Shown piece after piece: positions 1-11,900 of a DNA stretch of 64,000 nt. Each line of letters begins with the position of its first letter. Within the stretch, counting starts at the first letter, position 1. The DNA comes from Mesaphorura yosii (lineage: Eukaryota; Arthropoda; Collembola; Poduromorpha; Tullbergiidae): positions 62,001 through 126,000 of the forward strand of contig WIXG01000075.1 of the NCBI GenBank assembly GCA_009869945.1. The letters run 5' to 3'. The notes beneath the pieces were generated by a model that did no database searches, was not told the origin of the DNA, and saw nothing but the letters and a program-made list of their open reading frames with translations. The position numbers were made by a program, and so were the translations under genes.

Positions 1-60
1 AGCGTCAAGAAGTCTGCGCGTACTGTTAAAATGTAGCTTCAAGTAGAATTGCTGACTTAC

Positions 61-3000
61 CATCGGGTTGAAAGGCACAAATTCCGAATCAGGCAATATT
101 TTACCAATCTGCTTCTTATCTTCATCGTCAGATTTTTCTTCAGTTAATTTCAACGGTTCAGTGTCAGCCACAAGTGTATCGTATACGACACGAACCAACG
201 GATCTTCTAAATCCAATTCTTCCTTCTTCTTTGGATCCTTCAGCATTTGGACTATCTCATTGCTCAGTTGGTATCTTTGGAAGGCACTGCTTGGGACACG
301 AGTGCTATTATTTGCCGTGCTCCCGTTTAGCCGAGCTCCAAACATTTTCGAAGATGGTTGTGCTTTGATTTTGATGTTGGACAAATCTACAGAGTTGGGG
401 TCCCACGTCTCTGGCCAAATCGTTTTGCTGATAATTCTTTGCCTGGAGCCTATTGCGGGACGCTCAGTCTGTGTTTCGTCAACTTCGATGTCCTCGTCTT
501 GATTTGTACTCTTGATTTCATCCAAGTTGACATCAAGAATGCTATTCAGCATTACGACCCAACTCTTCAACTTCTTACGCTTTCCAGTTGTTCCCAGTTC
601 CACTTTTTCCTGGGTAAACATAAATTGAATGAACAATGGCAATGTTCTGACTCGTATGGCCCTTCTTTTAAGAAAGTCATTTTGATTACAAACCTCGTGC
701 AGTGGCAAATCCCTTGCTTGGAGAATAATTCGATGCAATTCCCCAAGATTATTTTGAACCATTTGCGGAACTGGATCACAGCAGGAAAGAATTCCAGTCA
801 TTTCCTTTGGCAATGACTCCGCAATCATAAGCAGCATGTGATTTGGCAAAATAAAGCCAAGGCTCTCGTCTTTCTCGCGTGCCAAAGCGTCTCTCCACTT
901 AAACAGCTGCGTGAAGGCATAAAGTTGGCGATTATTTAGTTGCCGCCGAGTTTTCCTCAGAGCCAACTGTGGATTATTTGAAGGCTTTTCGTATCTCTGA
1001 AAAATTAATCAAAAATAGATAAACCCAACAAAGAACTAAATGACAGTTAGAATTTCACTTTACCTTCAAGCAAACCATTCTTGAGCGATCATATACCGCA
1101 GTCAGTAGATTCTTAAATTGATTTCCATTTTTGATCAGTTCATTCTTCAGGACATCGAACAAGTAAAGTAAATAATGGGTGTCTTGCCGAGAATATTCGA
1201 CCATGTCTATTGGGAGAGGCCTGAATCAGAAAATAGAAATTAGGAAGGCAAAATCAAATATGAGGACTTCATACCTTATTCTCCAGTCAGCGAGCTGATA
1301 CGTTTTATCCACATTAATTTTGCAGTAGTGCTGAAGCAAATATTGCAGAGACAACACTGGCAACCCAAGATGCTTTCCCGCAATATGTGTGTCAAAGAGG
1401 CCAACAACGTAGACTCCGAAATCACGCTGAAGCCACTCAATATCGCTTTGGGCCCCGTGAATTACCTAACGAGTAACGAGAATTGTTGGAAACATAACTT
1501 ATTTGAGATGTAGCAAGACAATAAAACTCAAATTGAATTGAATGTATCGTAATTTAAAACAAATTCGAATTAACTTACTTTCATCACATTCGGTTTTGTA
1601 AACACTTCATTGAGAATTTCTAATTCCTCTCGCAAGGCAAGCGCGTCAATTACATAATCAGTACTGCGAGTAGATATTTGAACTGTACAAGTCAGCCCCA
1701 AGAAGGTACGATACGCATGATGCTCCAAGTCAACTCCGATCTCCTTCACCGTTCGCAGTTCTTTCATCATTTCATCCAACTCTTCTTTGGTAGCCACAAA
1801 CGTGAACGGCATTTCACTGATAGAGACCGGTAACTGCGGTTCAACTTCAGCCATAAAAGTGTCGTCTGGTTCCCAACGATTCAGCTCAACATTGTACGGA
1901 TGACCGTAACTGTAAAGAAAATGTTAATTATGAATTAGGCACAATTATGTTGTGGCAGGTGGCGATGGCAGGACTTACAATTCTTCATTTTTAGAGCTGT
2001 ATTCTGGCAAGATTGACAGCGGTTTGATTGAGTTGGGTTTGTCCTTCAGTTTCGGCACAAATGGCACAAGTGAATTGTCAACAGGAACTTTAAAGTGTAT
2101 TTGAGGTTTTTCAGTAACTCGAAGTCTATGAAGTGCTTTTAGGACGGGTCGCTCGGGATCACACGCCGTATTTGATGCTTTTGCCTTCTCTCCGTTCACA
2201 ATTATTGGTTTGGGTGCCTGTGCCTTATGAACTAGCCCAACATTTGCTCTTTTGATATTGTTGTAATTGGAAATTGCGATTGAATCACGGAAATCTTCAA
2301 TCGATCTTCGATTGCCCGAAAATTTTGATGGATCATTATCAAGCGGCTCTTTGGTTTGATTCACTGCTAGTGCTTCTGTACGCTTGAAAAGCCCAGACGC
2401 TTCATCCAACGCAGTCGCCTAAAAAGAAAGATAAAGTTCAGCATTATTTCCAAATCATCTACGTACTTAATCAAGTTCTATTTTGTACTTACAATCCTTT
2501 CTAAGATATCATCATTCGATTCAACAATGTAGTCAAATTTTTCTTCCAAGTCACGTTTCTTAAAGTCATTTGTGGATATCTTCTCATGTTGTAAAAGCGT
2601 TTTTAGTCTAAAAACAAGTAAAGAGTTCTCTGTGAGTTCTTTCCGTCAAATGAATTCAAGTGTGTTAGCAAAATAATTAAAACTTACATTGGCAAAATGC
2701 GTGTCCTGCAATTTTTCATGGCACGTGTGAATTCTGGGTACGACTTTTGTAAATCCCATAACGGTCCAGCCGGTGGAAGTAACTGAAATGCTTTGGTTGC
2801 TTCAATAATTCGCTTGAGTCCTTCCTGCAAGTAAAGAGCTTGTAAAGTAATAGAATAAGGCGAAACATTCAATTACAATGAAATTTAGATGAGACATCAG
2901 CCTGTCTTTGGCGGCAAAGAGGCTGATCAGCAGGCGTTTTTCATCGGATCATTAGGGTGGATGGAGGCTGCTATCATGCTTTCAACAACCCAACAAGGGT

Positions 3001-3260
3001 CATGGTCTACTGGTGAAGCCATCCAGGAGTCCCATCCATACAATATCGAAGCTCATTCATGTTATGGTAGTCATAATTACCGTCGAGTATTCATCTACTG
3101 ATTTGAAGTCCATGATAACTCCGCGTTGGTGATTAGTGCTGCTAGCAGCTTGCAACTGCTGCGACGATGAGCCCGCAGTTGAGCCCTGGATAACATTACT
3201 AATGGTATGTTGCCGATGCTGGAAAGGCTCGATGTCTTTGGCCGAAGGAAACTCGCCCAT
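61..3260 (-). CDS. EXOSC10: Exosome component 10 (Rrp6-type 3'-5' exoribonuclease), 3' end outside window
   Basis: Exons on the minus strand: 3260-3081, 2824-2688, 2607-2493, 2418-1979, 1909-1579, 1465-1275, 1220-1064, 996-61. They join in phase to 829 codons, and a donor at 60 shows the C-terminus continues off the left edge. The protein is the distributive 3'-5' nuclease of the nuclear RNA exosome, which trims and degrades rRNA, snoRNA and aberrant transcripts. Domains seen: a PMC2NT-like region (about 55-145); a DEDD-Y exonuclease domain with D351 and E353 (VDLEHH), D409 ([10 protein letters not shown]), and Y474 and D478 ([10 protein letters not shown]); and an HRDC domain (about 530-610, containing [16 protein letters not shown]). 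All catalytic residues are intact. The start at 3260 is the first in-frame ATG after a stop. An acceptor-like site near 3298 allows a longer N-terminus. The low-complexity N-terminal 60 residues are not conserved. Confidence 0.93.
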
Positions 3261-4771
3261 AATTTCAGGATGCTCCTTCCCGCTTCCTGTAATGCTACTG
3301 ATAAAGAATAATTAATGATTTCTTTTGATCTCGCTTTATCTTTGCTAAGTATTGGTCAAATTCTTAGGGTTCAAGGCTATACTTTACTGAATTGAATTAT
3401 TACACTGTTGATAAATCACTACTGACTGTGTTAACTAATTACTAATAGATCATGCTGTACGCAGAGAACATGTTACAGATGAATCAGTATTAGAGTTGAG
3501 TCACTGATTAAGCGCGCCACTTCCACTTCATACAGCACTGATTAAAATTTTAAACGCATGCACATTTCACATGTGTTTCGAAGAATGAGTGAATGTGGTT
3601 TTGTAATGCGAGCGCTCGAACGACTGAATTCAGTGCAAAAAGCGCCTGTTGCTTTCTGCAGTTCCTTCTGAGTTGGTTGATGGCACCACGATGTACTCTA
3701 AAATCTACGGACGACTCTCCTCGTCTCATTTCTAGGCTGACCAATGTAGTTCCCAGTGATTCGGAAATATCGAAATTGTTGTCCAAATCGGGTTTGGCAC
3801 TTGATCGATGAAGCAGCTAGCGTCAGCTTTCCCCACGCATTGGACTTTTCAGTACGATTTTTCCTCATGCACTCTCGTTAAATAATAGAAATAATTGTAT
3901 TCCCTGGAGTATAAATGCGATGAGACAATTTTGAGAAGCCTCTCAGAAGCTTTAAGCCAGGATTTCCGTCCACCAGATTTGAAAATATCCTCTGGCAGTG
4001 TTTTCCCTGGAATTATGCTGGACAATCAGGAGAAATGTTAACCCTCGTGTGTGGTGTGTGGGAATACGATAATACAATCACTTTGCAATAACTGGAATAA
4101 AACTTTTGTACAAACAAAGCATGCATGCTTAAAAGGATCAAGGCAGCCTGGAGACGGGCAATGACCGGCGAGGACGAGAATACTTCCGAATTCATATTTT
4201 ATGAGGTTGCTCCATCCGGGTAAAGACTATAGCATGATCGGGAACAGGGCGTGGGTAAAAGTCAAGACAAAATTAATGGACGCTAATAAATTATACAATC
4301 TAATCAATCATCAAAGTTTACACTTTCACGAGTTTGCATGCGCGAAATTCGACAAATTAAACTCTTGGTAGACGAACTAGAATACTGCGATAAAGAACGG
4401 CAAACTGAATGCCATCATACAGGTCAAATTCTGACCTCATACGTGAAAATTTTCTGTTTCAATTTCAATCGAGGCTCGCTCGTTCAATTTGCTTGAGTTA
4501 ACTCAACCACAAGGCTTGCGCTGCGCATAGTAACAATCGGACAACTCAGAAATACATGTTCCGTGTTCAAGTTCGCCATTAACGTTATCTTCTATTTAGA
4601 ATTTAATCCTAAACTACAGAATTAAATCAAAGTTGAGTTTTGTTGCTAAGTGTTGAGGTGCAAACTCCAGAAAATGTCTTTGGGCCAAAAATACTTTCCT
4701 GGCCGTGTTCCCACCAAACCACGGGCTTGCTTCCAAATCAGTTAAGGAAAAATCGGGATCCGCCGCATCGT
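3261..4771. promoter_or_regulatory. Divergent intergenic region between EXOSC10 and the Tim17-like gene
   Basis: The two start codons face away from each other across 1.5 kb, so the spacer should carry both promoters and 5' UTRs. A TATAAA lies at 3910-3915 on the plus strand, too far from 4772 to assign. One open frame on the minus strand (3550-3790) has no recognisable homology and no clear splice link to EXOSC10. Nothing else was identified. Confidence 0.4.
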
Positions 4772-5798
4772 ATGGCGACGCTGGAGCCGGACAAGCAATC
4801 TGTATCCGCCCTGCGTAGAATCAAAGTCAATTTTACTGAAAAATCATTGCTGGCCCATTCGCTGTCGAACTCATCGGGAGCCCTTTGTAACATTACATAT
4901 GTGGTACGAATTCTTGAACAAGGTTTGGTACTTGCAAAAGCTGTAACGTCGAAAATGAAGTCCGGGACCGATGATAAGGACGCGCTCATCAAGTTCAAGA
5001 GCATCAGAACGGGTCCATCTGTCGCGGAATCGGAAGATGCTCCTCTCGCTCCTCTCGCTCCGCCGAATCCCGTCGAAGTCCTGCTGCGGATATTTTGTGC
5101 TGATTCGATTAACAGGATGGAAGGGCGCGCGGGATTCGCTGTTCCGCTGGTGTACAAGAATCCGACTACAAAAGCCTCCGAGAAATTATATTCAGTCCAT
5201 CTTTTCCATCAAATGTTCGTTGGCTCAGTGGGTTAGTGGGTCGACAGTTAGCCAAATTAGCAGTTAGCAGTTGAGAGAAGCTTCGATCAAGTTTCCGAAA
5301 TGTGACATGATTTTTGGTTCCTTTTCCAGGTGGAGTTGCATGCGGCATTGAAACCGGCTACATTTCATTCGATCGTCTCCCGGCTCCAAACACTCCTTTC
5401 CCGCCCAGTTGGGTCGGTGCAAACGAGCTCACACAATCAACACTCCGAAATTGGTCGGTGATTTGGAATGCAACGAAAAGAGTCGTGATTGCGGGTCTCG
5501 TTTTTGATCTGTTTGATAAGCACATAGAAGAGGTAAAGAGGCTTGAGCCGCAATTCAATTAGAATCGTGCCTTTTCTTGGCTAGACAAAGTAGCAGTGTG
5601 AAATATCCTTACTTTCATTTCCAGATGCGTGGAAGGCAAGACTGGCTGAATTTCTCAATTGCTGGAGCGATTTCTGGAGGAATCTTTGGTCTGCGGGGTG
5701 GAACGCGAGGGCTGGCGACCTGTTCTCTGGGATTCGCGTTTTTTGGGGCGATGGCAGGATTCTTCGCATACTTTGATAAACGAGACCAGAGCGATTAA
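4772..5798 (+). CDS. Tim17/Tim22/Tim23-family mitochondrial inner-membrane protein, TIMMDC1-like
   Basis: Three exons, 4772-5231, 5330-5532 and 5625-5798, join in phase to 278 residues ending in TAA. The donors gttagt and gtaaag and the acceptors ttccag fit. The N-terminal half (about 150 residues) is hydrophilic and unrecognised. The C-terminal half has a Gly-rich membrane region with the Tim17-family pattern: IAGAISGGIFGLRGGTRGL followed by a hydrophobic Gly/Ala stretch near residues 230-270. That spacing, and an upstream RNWSVIWNATKRVVIAG segment, most resemble the complex I assembly factor TIMMDC1 (human protein 285 residues), which helps build the membrane arm of respiratory complex I. 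Other Tim17-family members (Tim23, NDUFA11) cannot be excluded. The ATG at 4772 is preferred over one at 4640, because the sequence before it is not protein-like. It is transcribed away from EXOSC10. Confidence 0.6.
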
Positions 5799-5863
5799 TG
5801 GCAACGTACCTTTCATGCACGCCATTTTCTGTGATGGCCAAAGTACAGTACAAAACTAGTCGC

Positions 5864-5869
5864 AATAAA
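5864..5869 (+). terminator. Poly(A) signal of the Tim17-like gene
   Basis: AATAAA lies 66 bases after the TAA stop at 5798 and is followed by a T-rich stretch, as expected for a short 3' UTR. Confidence 0.6.
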
Positions 5870-8007
5870 TTCTATTTTTTTTATGCTTGTTTAATTGGCT
5901 CGAAGCAATGTGCAATGTGCATCAAAAATGAACTCAAACTCCACTTCAGCTCCTCGAGGCCAGGAGGAAGCACACGAGTTCATGCCACACACGTTTGCGT
6001 TTATTAAGTTTGGGAATTCAATAATACGAATAATGCCCACATGCCTGGCATCAATTGAAAGAAGAAAGACGATAGACGAGGCGAAAATGATCTGATCGCA
6101 CATTCGGAGGTCGGCAGGGTCGGGAAATAAGGCGAACAAAGAACAATGACAATCGACTGACAACGACAAAGACCCACAAAAGAGAAGACTTTGGTCGTAA
6201 GAATAAAGGGCAAATTATTACTGGGAAAAAGACAATAGAAGGGTGACATAAAAATGGGAAAGATCAGTTGTTGGTGGTGGAGAATCTATTCTCATTCCGT
6301 CTCGTCCGTGGGGTGATTGAATAAATGAAGATCTTCGTTCCTAACGAACCTCAACACAACTGCGTGTAACGTGTGACTAGCCTTGGAGAAAGTTCGTTGG
6401 GGACAGGAGAAAGTGTGAAAACTACGAGATCGCGATGAAACACCCGAAACGAGGCACTGCGTAATTGAATTTGAGTATTTTACTTTCGCTGTCGTTAGTC
6501 GTGCCCTCTCAAAATATTTTTATTTCTGCAATTCTCCCTCGTCGAAGGCTTACGAGGTTCGAAGACAATGTTCAAAACTCTTAATGTTCTTGTTCTTGAG
6601 CATTTATCGCTGGTACAGTTCTGCGCTTCTACTAACATAATGATAATGTTGACTACTGGTACTTTAATGGGATGATCGCAATCGCAGCTACGAGATTACG
6701 AGATTAGTTTAAAAAGATGCAATTCAAACCCGAACGTGCGAAGGTAGAAATTAAGGAGACCGTTCCAGTTTCATTTCTAAGTCAATTTTGGATTTTGATG
6801 AATCATTTTAAGAAGGAATTGAAAATCCGCCGCATGCCGCTGTGAATTCATAAACCACAGTGTAAAATACCACTGCTGCCATGATACTATTACATATTTA
6901 AGAAAGCAGAAACGTATGGCTTTAATTTGTGCTGCTCGTGCAGCACAAGTTTTTCTAAACATTTCCATTGAAAAAGCTGCTTAGGCTCGGTTCTACCACG
7001 CGTACTCCAACTTTCTCCCCTTTCCTGTCTCAGGTTAGCTTTTCTCGTACTCCTCGAACAAATTATAAAGGAAAACAATATTCTTGTCTCATAACTTTCA
7101 CAACTACGCTAAGGCATAAGGCTGTGCCGACGATTTTCCTACCCCAGCTTTCTACCTTCTTCTTTTAGATTACAGATTACAAATGGTTAAGCCGACTAAG
7201 CAACGTCGCACGTGCATGTGAACCCTCTTCTCCACATTAACTAAATCCGTACGCGGTGCTTTCGTTCTTAACGAGAAAACAGCCTCCTTGCCTCTCATGA
7301 GCTCTACACACCTGATCCTGATTTGGCATTCCTCGACGATACTTCAGTGAAAGTCAATGAATATTTTTGAAAGCATTAAAAATCTGAATTTATTAAAGTT
7401 TTCCTCTTGAACGAGGCGAAGCAGGGAAGTCTAAACTTTTAAGGACATAAAAATCCTTATTGAAAGCATCTGCCTGCCTGCCGCCGCCTTTGTATAATTT
7501 CAATCTCTCCTCTCCTCCCTTTCTCTCCTACCTAGTCGGCTTGCAGAAACTAATTAATAATTTTTCTATTCAAAGTCTTTCAAGTTCAGATTCAATGGAT
7601 TACACTCTAGTGTCGTACTTTCCAGCTTCCTAGACACGACGTGCAACAAACTTTCAGCAGAGAGCAGAGAATTCAGAGTTCGGCCTCTTTTGTTTCACTT
7701 ACCCATCATGAATGATTCTCAAACAAAAGAAACTCACTCATGAATGTTATTTGACTAATTTCAAACGTTTACAGAAAAGTTTCCAAAGATTTTCTGTCAT
7801 TGTGAAGCTGTTCAGCAGCATCGCAACTGCAACGCTGCAAGTTTCTGTCGCTCCAACTTCGACAAATTGGTCCAGTGCTTAGTGCTTACTGGGAATTGAG
7901 GCAACTACAAAGAAGGGTCCAAGAGATTTCGACCAAGCTTTTACTTCCAGGGTTCCAACTTTACAAACTGCATTACAATCGAAGTTACAACGCCTTTACA
8001 TGTATAC
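5870..8007. other. Non-coding stretch between the Tim17-like gene and ATP5ME
   Basis: The two flanking genes converge here. I see no exon with both splice sites and a readable frame, and no RNA gene. It should include the 3' UTR of ATP5ME at its right end. Confidence 0.4.
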
Positions 8008-8539
8008 TTAGAATTTGCATCCACATTCACTTTGGAATTTGCCATCTGGAGTACGGGTTGACGGGCCAAGGGGAACACCAATGGACTTGAGATATTCAAT
8101 TTCCACTGTTAAGGTCAAAACAGAAGGAATTAGACAATTAGATTCGTCCATTCGTCGATGTTATATAAATGCTTAATGCTTACTTTGATTCATTCGCTCC
8201 TTCTCCGCCTTTGCTGCCGCCTCCTTCGCTGGTCGCTCCGCTTCTTCAGCCGCACGAAGAATCGCTTCCTTCTTGGCAAGACGTTCGTGGTGTGTGGCTC
8301 CGTACCAAATTCCAAAACAGAAGGAAAGTCCATCTTGTCAACTAAGGAAAAGTAAAATGACACGAGTTTCTGCAGCAAAGCAGGGAGTCGTCGATACAGG
8401 ACCGAAATGTGTGCAGTAACTTGTGAGCCCAGAGTCCAGCTTTGGTGGTCTGCAGCTTAATTAGCTGAACAATTGACGGTTGCACCCAGCTTACCTTAAT
8501 CGTCGGCGAAACACAAAGAGCTGGAAGAGCTGCAGACAT
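8008..8539 (-). CDS. ATP5ME: Mitochondrial ATP synthase subunit e, with a one-base homopolymer frameshift in exon 2
   Basis: Minus-strand exons: 8539-8495 (MSAALPALCVSPTIK, phase 0, donor gtaagc), 8341-8184 (acceptor ccttag, donor gtaagc) and 8105-8008 (acceptor ttaacag, stop TAA). The family N-terminus has the pattern SPxIKxGRYxxL followed by YGA. Here SPTIK joins LTRWTFLLF, and GIWYGATHHERLAKKEA follows only if one T is dropped from the TTTT run at 8314-8317. With that base ignored the protein has 99 residues. The C-terminal part is a charged, Ala/Glu/Lys-rich helix with a lineage-specific tail. Subunit e is a single-pass inner-membrane protein of the peripheral Fo sector that supports ATP synthase dimers and cristae. 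The extra base may be a sequencing error, since everything around it is intact. A hidden micro-exon is the alternative explanation. Confidence 0.75.
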
Positions 8540-8915
8540 GTTGAACGAGATGCCCAGACCAGCAGAAATTACTACGATGCCTCAGCTCAGTGGTATAGTC
8601 AATTCTCAATTCTAAACTTGATTCAGCACTAGCACTAATGAAGGCTATAGCAAATTATTAATTAACTGGAATGATCAGCAAACGCCAGTCACGATGCCAA
8701 GATGCCACGGATGCATGACTCAAAGTCAAACAGATTATTATAAATTGGAACGCGTTGCAGGATGCTACGCTGGTGAGAAGAATGCTTCGCCGACAATTCT
8801 TTTCGCAAACTCAGGTAATACAAGGTTGAAACAAGATGGATCTAACAGCCATGGAGTGGTCGAGTGGTGGCTGCGTCAAGTCGAAACCAGGTGGTGCGTG
8901 TCAAATTAAAGAGTA

Positions 8916-8921
8916 TTTATT
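8916..8921 (-). terminator. Poly(A) signal of the DDR gene
   Basis: TTTATT on the plus strand (AATAAA on the minus strand) lies 72 bases past the DDR stop codon. Confidence 0.55.
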
Positions 8922-8992
8922 ATCGTCGTAATTTTCATAATAATTTACAAATATACTTTCAAGCAATCACTAAAATATGACCACACTCCGTC

Positions 8993-11900
8993 TCACGAAG
9001 ACGGTGGTACAAAATGCAGATTTTTCCTCGTCAGAAACGAGTTGATTTCCCAGAACGTCGGTCGATCCTCATCGCTTCTTCTCCATGTATCACACATAAG
9101 TTGATAAATGTCACGCGAACAAGCAGCAGGCTTGGGTAGAGGCTCAAATGGGTCATCATCGTCACTCATTGATAGTTTACGAAGATTATTAAGTACTTCT
9201 TGATTTGTCATTGACGAGTATGGCGAGTGGCGTGCGTATGACAGAATTTCCCAGAGTGTAATTCCGAAGGACCAAACATCACTTTTTGTAGAATACTTTC
9301 CCTGTGAGGAAAGAAGGGCAATATTAAGCTCTAGCTCAGGTCAGTGTTGAGTTTAAGTCAAACTTACCAAGAACAAAGATTCCCAGGCCATCCACCGAAT
9401 GGGCAGCGGCATTTTCCCATCCAGGCGGTAGTAATGCGACGAGTATAAGTCCGTGTCAGTTGCGAAGTGTGAGATTTTGACGAGAAGGCCATGGCCAACG
9501 ATACAATTCCTGGAAAGAACATGCCGTTAACAACAGTTACCCAATTTTAGATGAGCTTCATTATTTTAACGAACCTTGTCGCCAAATCTCGATGCACAAT
9601 ATTGCGACTCTCGAGAAATCTCATGCCGCTCGCAACTTGACTAGCCAAATAGAGAAGACTGGATGAACTGTGCCATAGAATATGGAAAGAAGCATTCATT
9701 ATCATCGTTGTTCTTTTGCAACCCGAATATGCATGCCGTGTGCAGATTAGAGTTTTACCTTAATTTCGGTGACGCCGTCGGCAAAAGCGCGTCATTTTGG
9801 CTCAGGAATTGGCAAAGATCTCCTAGTTCAAGAAATTCCAAAATGACGGAGTATGGCTCGTCTTCCGTGCAGACACCAAGCACCTGCGCGACGTTTGGGT
9901 CGTTTAGAGACGATAGGAGACGAACTTCTTCCAGAAAGTCAGATCTGTGAGTGAAACCACACCTTCAGCCTGTAATTCTTCTGGCACCAAAGCTGGCGTA
10001 TGGACTACTTACTTGTCTTTGTCTGTAGCATTTCTCAGCAAATGTTTAACGGCGACGAGACTCTTTTCGTTGCAACTCGGATCTTCAATCTCGCCAATGA
10101 ACACAGTTCCAAAAGCACCATCGCCCAATTTCCTAAGCATTCGCAGCCTTTCTTTACGAACTTCAAAGATTCCAAGTTCACGAAATCGGAGTTGAATCGC
10201 ACTCGAAGATCCGCATCTTGACTGAGCTCTTGCTCCGCCATTAATTGCAGGCGAATTTGGGATCGAGTGAATATTTAGCTTCGGACTTTGTTGACAGCTT
10301 GCGCTCGTGTGCGGCGGCTGGCTTGGAAGCAACTTTCCAAGTGCGTTCGGTACGGCGTACTCGTACTCGTTTGACGAATCTGGACAAATACAAACATTCA
10401 TGAGAAATGTGAGCCAGGGCTTGTTTATCGATTAACGGCATTAACGGATCATCAGGCCACGAAAATATTTACAAAACGTAAATCTGGCGGTCGGATTTCA
10501 TGCCTTCATTGCCTTCGTGCATTTTATGACCCTCTGGACAAAGTTTCAACCCTACTGGCTCGGGCATTTGGATAAAATTCGAGACACAAGACGGGTGGAG
10601 CCATTTTCTGGCCTGGTACAAATGCCCGAGCACTGTAAATCATTCACTTCTAACAATAAACATCCGGTTCGGGTTCATTTGAGAAACTGTACAGCTACAA
10701 ACGAGAAGACGATCGTATCTGGTTTCTTAAAATATGGGGCCTTTGCTTTTTGCTACATGAAATCTGATTCGGACAAAGATATTTTTGTAGTGTGTAATTG
10801 TTTCAACACGCCAGGCCATGATTTGAGTCTCAAACACTGCAAATGCATGAGCAGGAAGAAGAATTAACCTTTCTACGCCCCAAATTAGTGTTGGACACGT
10901 CAGTCTCGAATTAAATCTTAAAATTTCTTAATGAGGTCAAGTCAAGTCGAAGCCACGAAAGCAATCTCAATCTGATTGAAGATTTGAATTCGTATTTCAT
11001 TATTTGGGCTTTGGCTCTGTACCACAAGCAAATGACAGGGCACGGCAGGGCAGGACCACTCAAGTTGTCCAGGAATTTCAATTAAGCGCAGCACAACATG
11101 ACTTGATAAAAGCTCCGACATTAATTTGGCTTCCGCGAGCGCCAGCCAGCATGGAAACCTTTAAACTTACACATGTTCATGTCTGCGTCACGCGCGGAAC
11201 GTGCAATTTTACATGTGTTAAGTGAATAAAATGAAAAGTCACAAATCACAGTATGATTTCGTGCTAAAACTCTCATAATTCAAACGCGAGTCTGTGACAG
11301 CCAAATAAATAATTTCTTGTAATACAACCTCGAGTCGATTGTTGTTGTGCTGGCTTGGCATGGCTTGGCTGGGAATTGAAAAGCGTCTAGCAGCTCAGCA
11401 TGTGTTGTCACGAACAGAAACAATGATTGATCTAATCATTCATGAAATATCCATGCAGGGCACAGCTTGCCAGCCGCTTGGTGGGAAATGTTTATGGAAT
11501 TCTTGTCGTAGGCAATTTTTCATTGCATTCAATTCCAAGAGCCAGCAAGAGTGCCCGAGACTCGTACGATTCGTACGTATTTTACAGTTTTAGGGTTCAG
11601 ATTTCAATCCGGTTCTTGTGAATTCAATATGAAGATGAGAAGTAGATGCTCTTAATTTCCTTTCCCAGGCCCCCAAACTTGGACAAACAAAACAATGGAC
11701 AATGAATGGATGAGGCGAAGGGCGTGAAGGTGAAGACACTAGAGACAGATACTAAGACCTTAAACCCCTGCGCCTGCGACTGCCCGCAAAACTGCAATTC
11801 ACTGCAGGACGAAATCCATTACGCCTGGCGTGGCGTGCACACAAACTCTCAACTTTTCTTTTGTCCGAATGCAGATTCAATTTCCACTTTCCACCATTAT

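Noticed and set aside
3550..3790. Open frames on both strands between EXOSC10 and the Tim17-like gene
   Set aside because: Neither shows a family motif; a 5' extension of EXOSC10 would need splice sites I could not identify.
8578..8630. tRNA-like GCTCAGTGGTATAG element
   Set aside because: Resembles a D-arm, but there is no T-arm (GGTTCGA) or acceptor pairing at the right distance.
10517..10867. 116-codon plus-strand open frame inside a DDR intron
   Set aside because: No homology that I recognise and no conserved motif despite several Cys.
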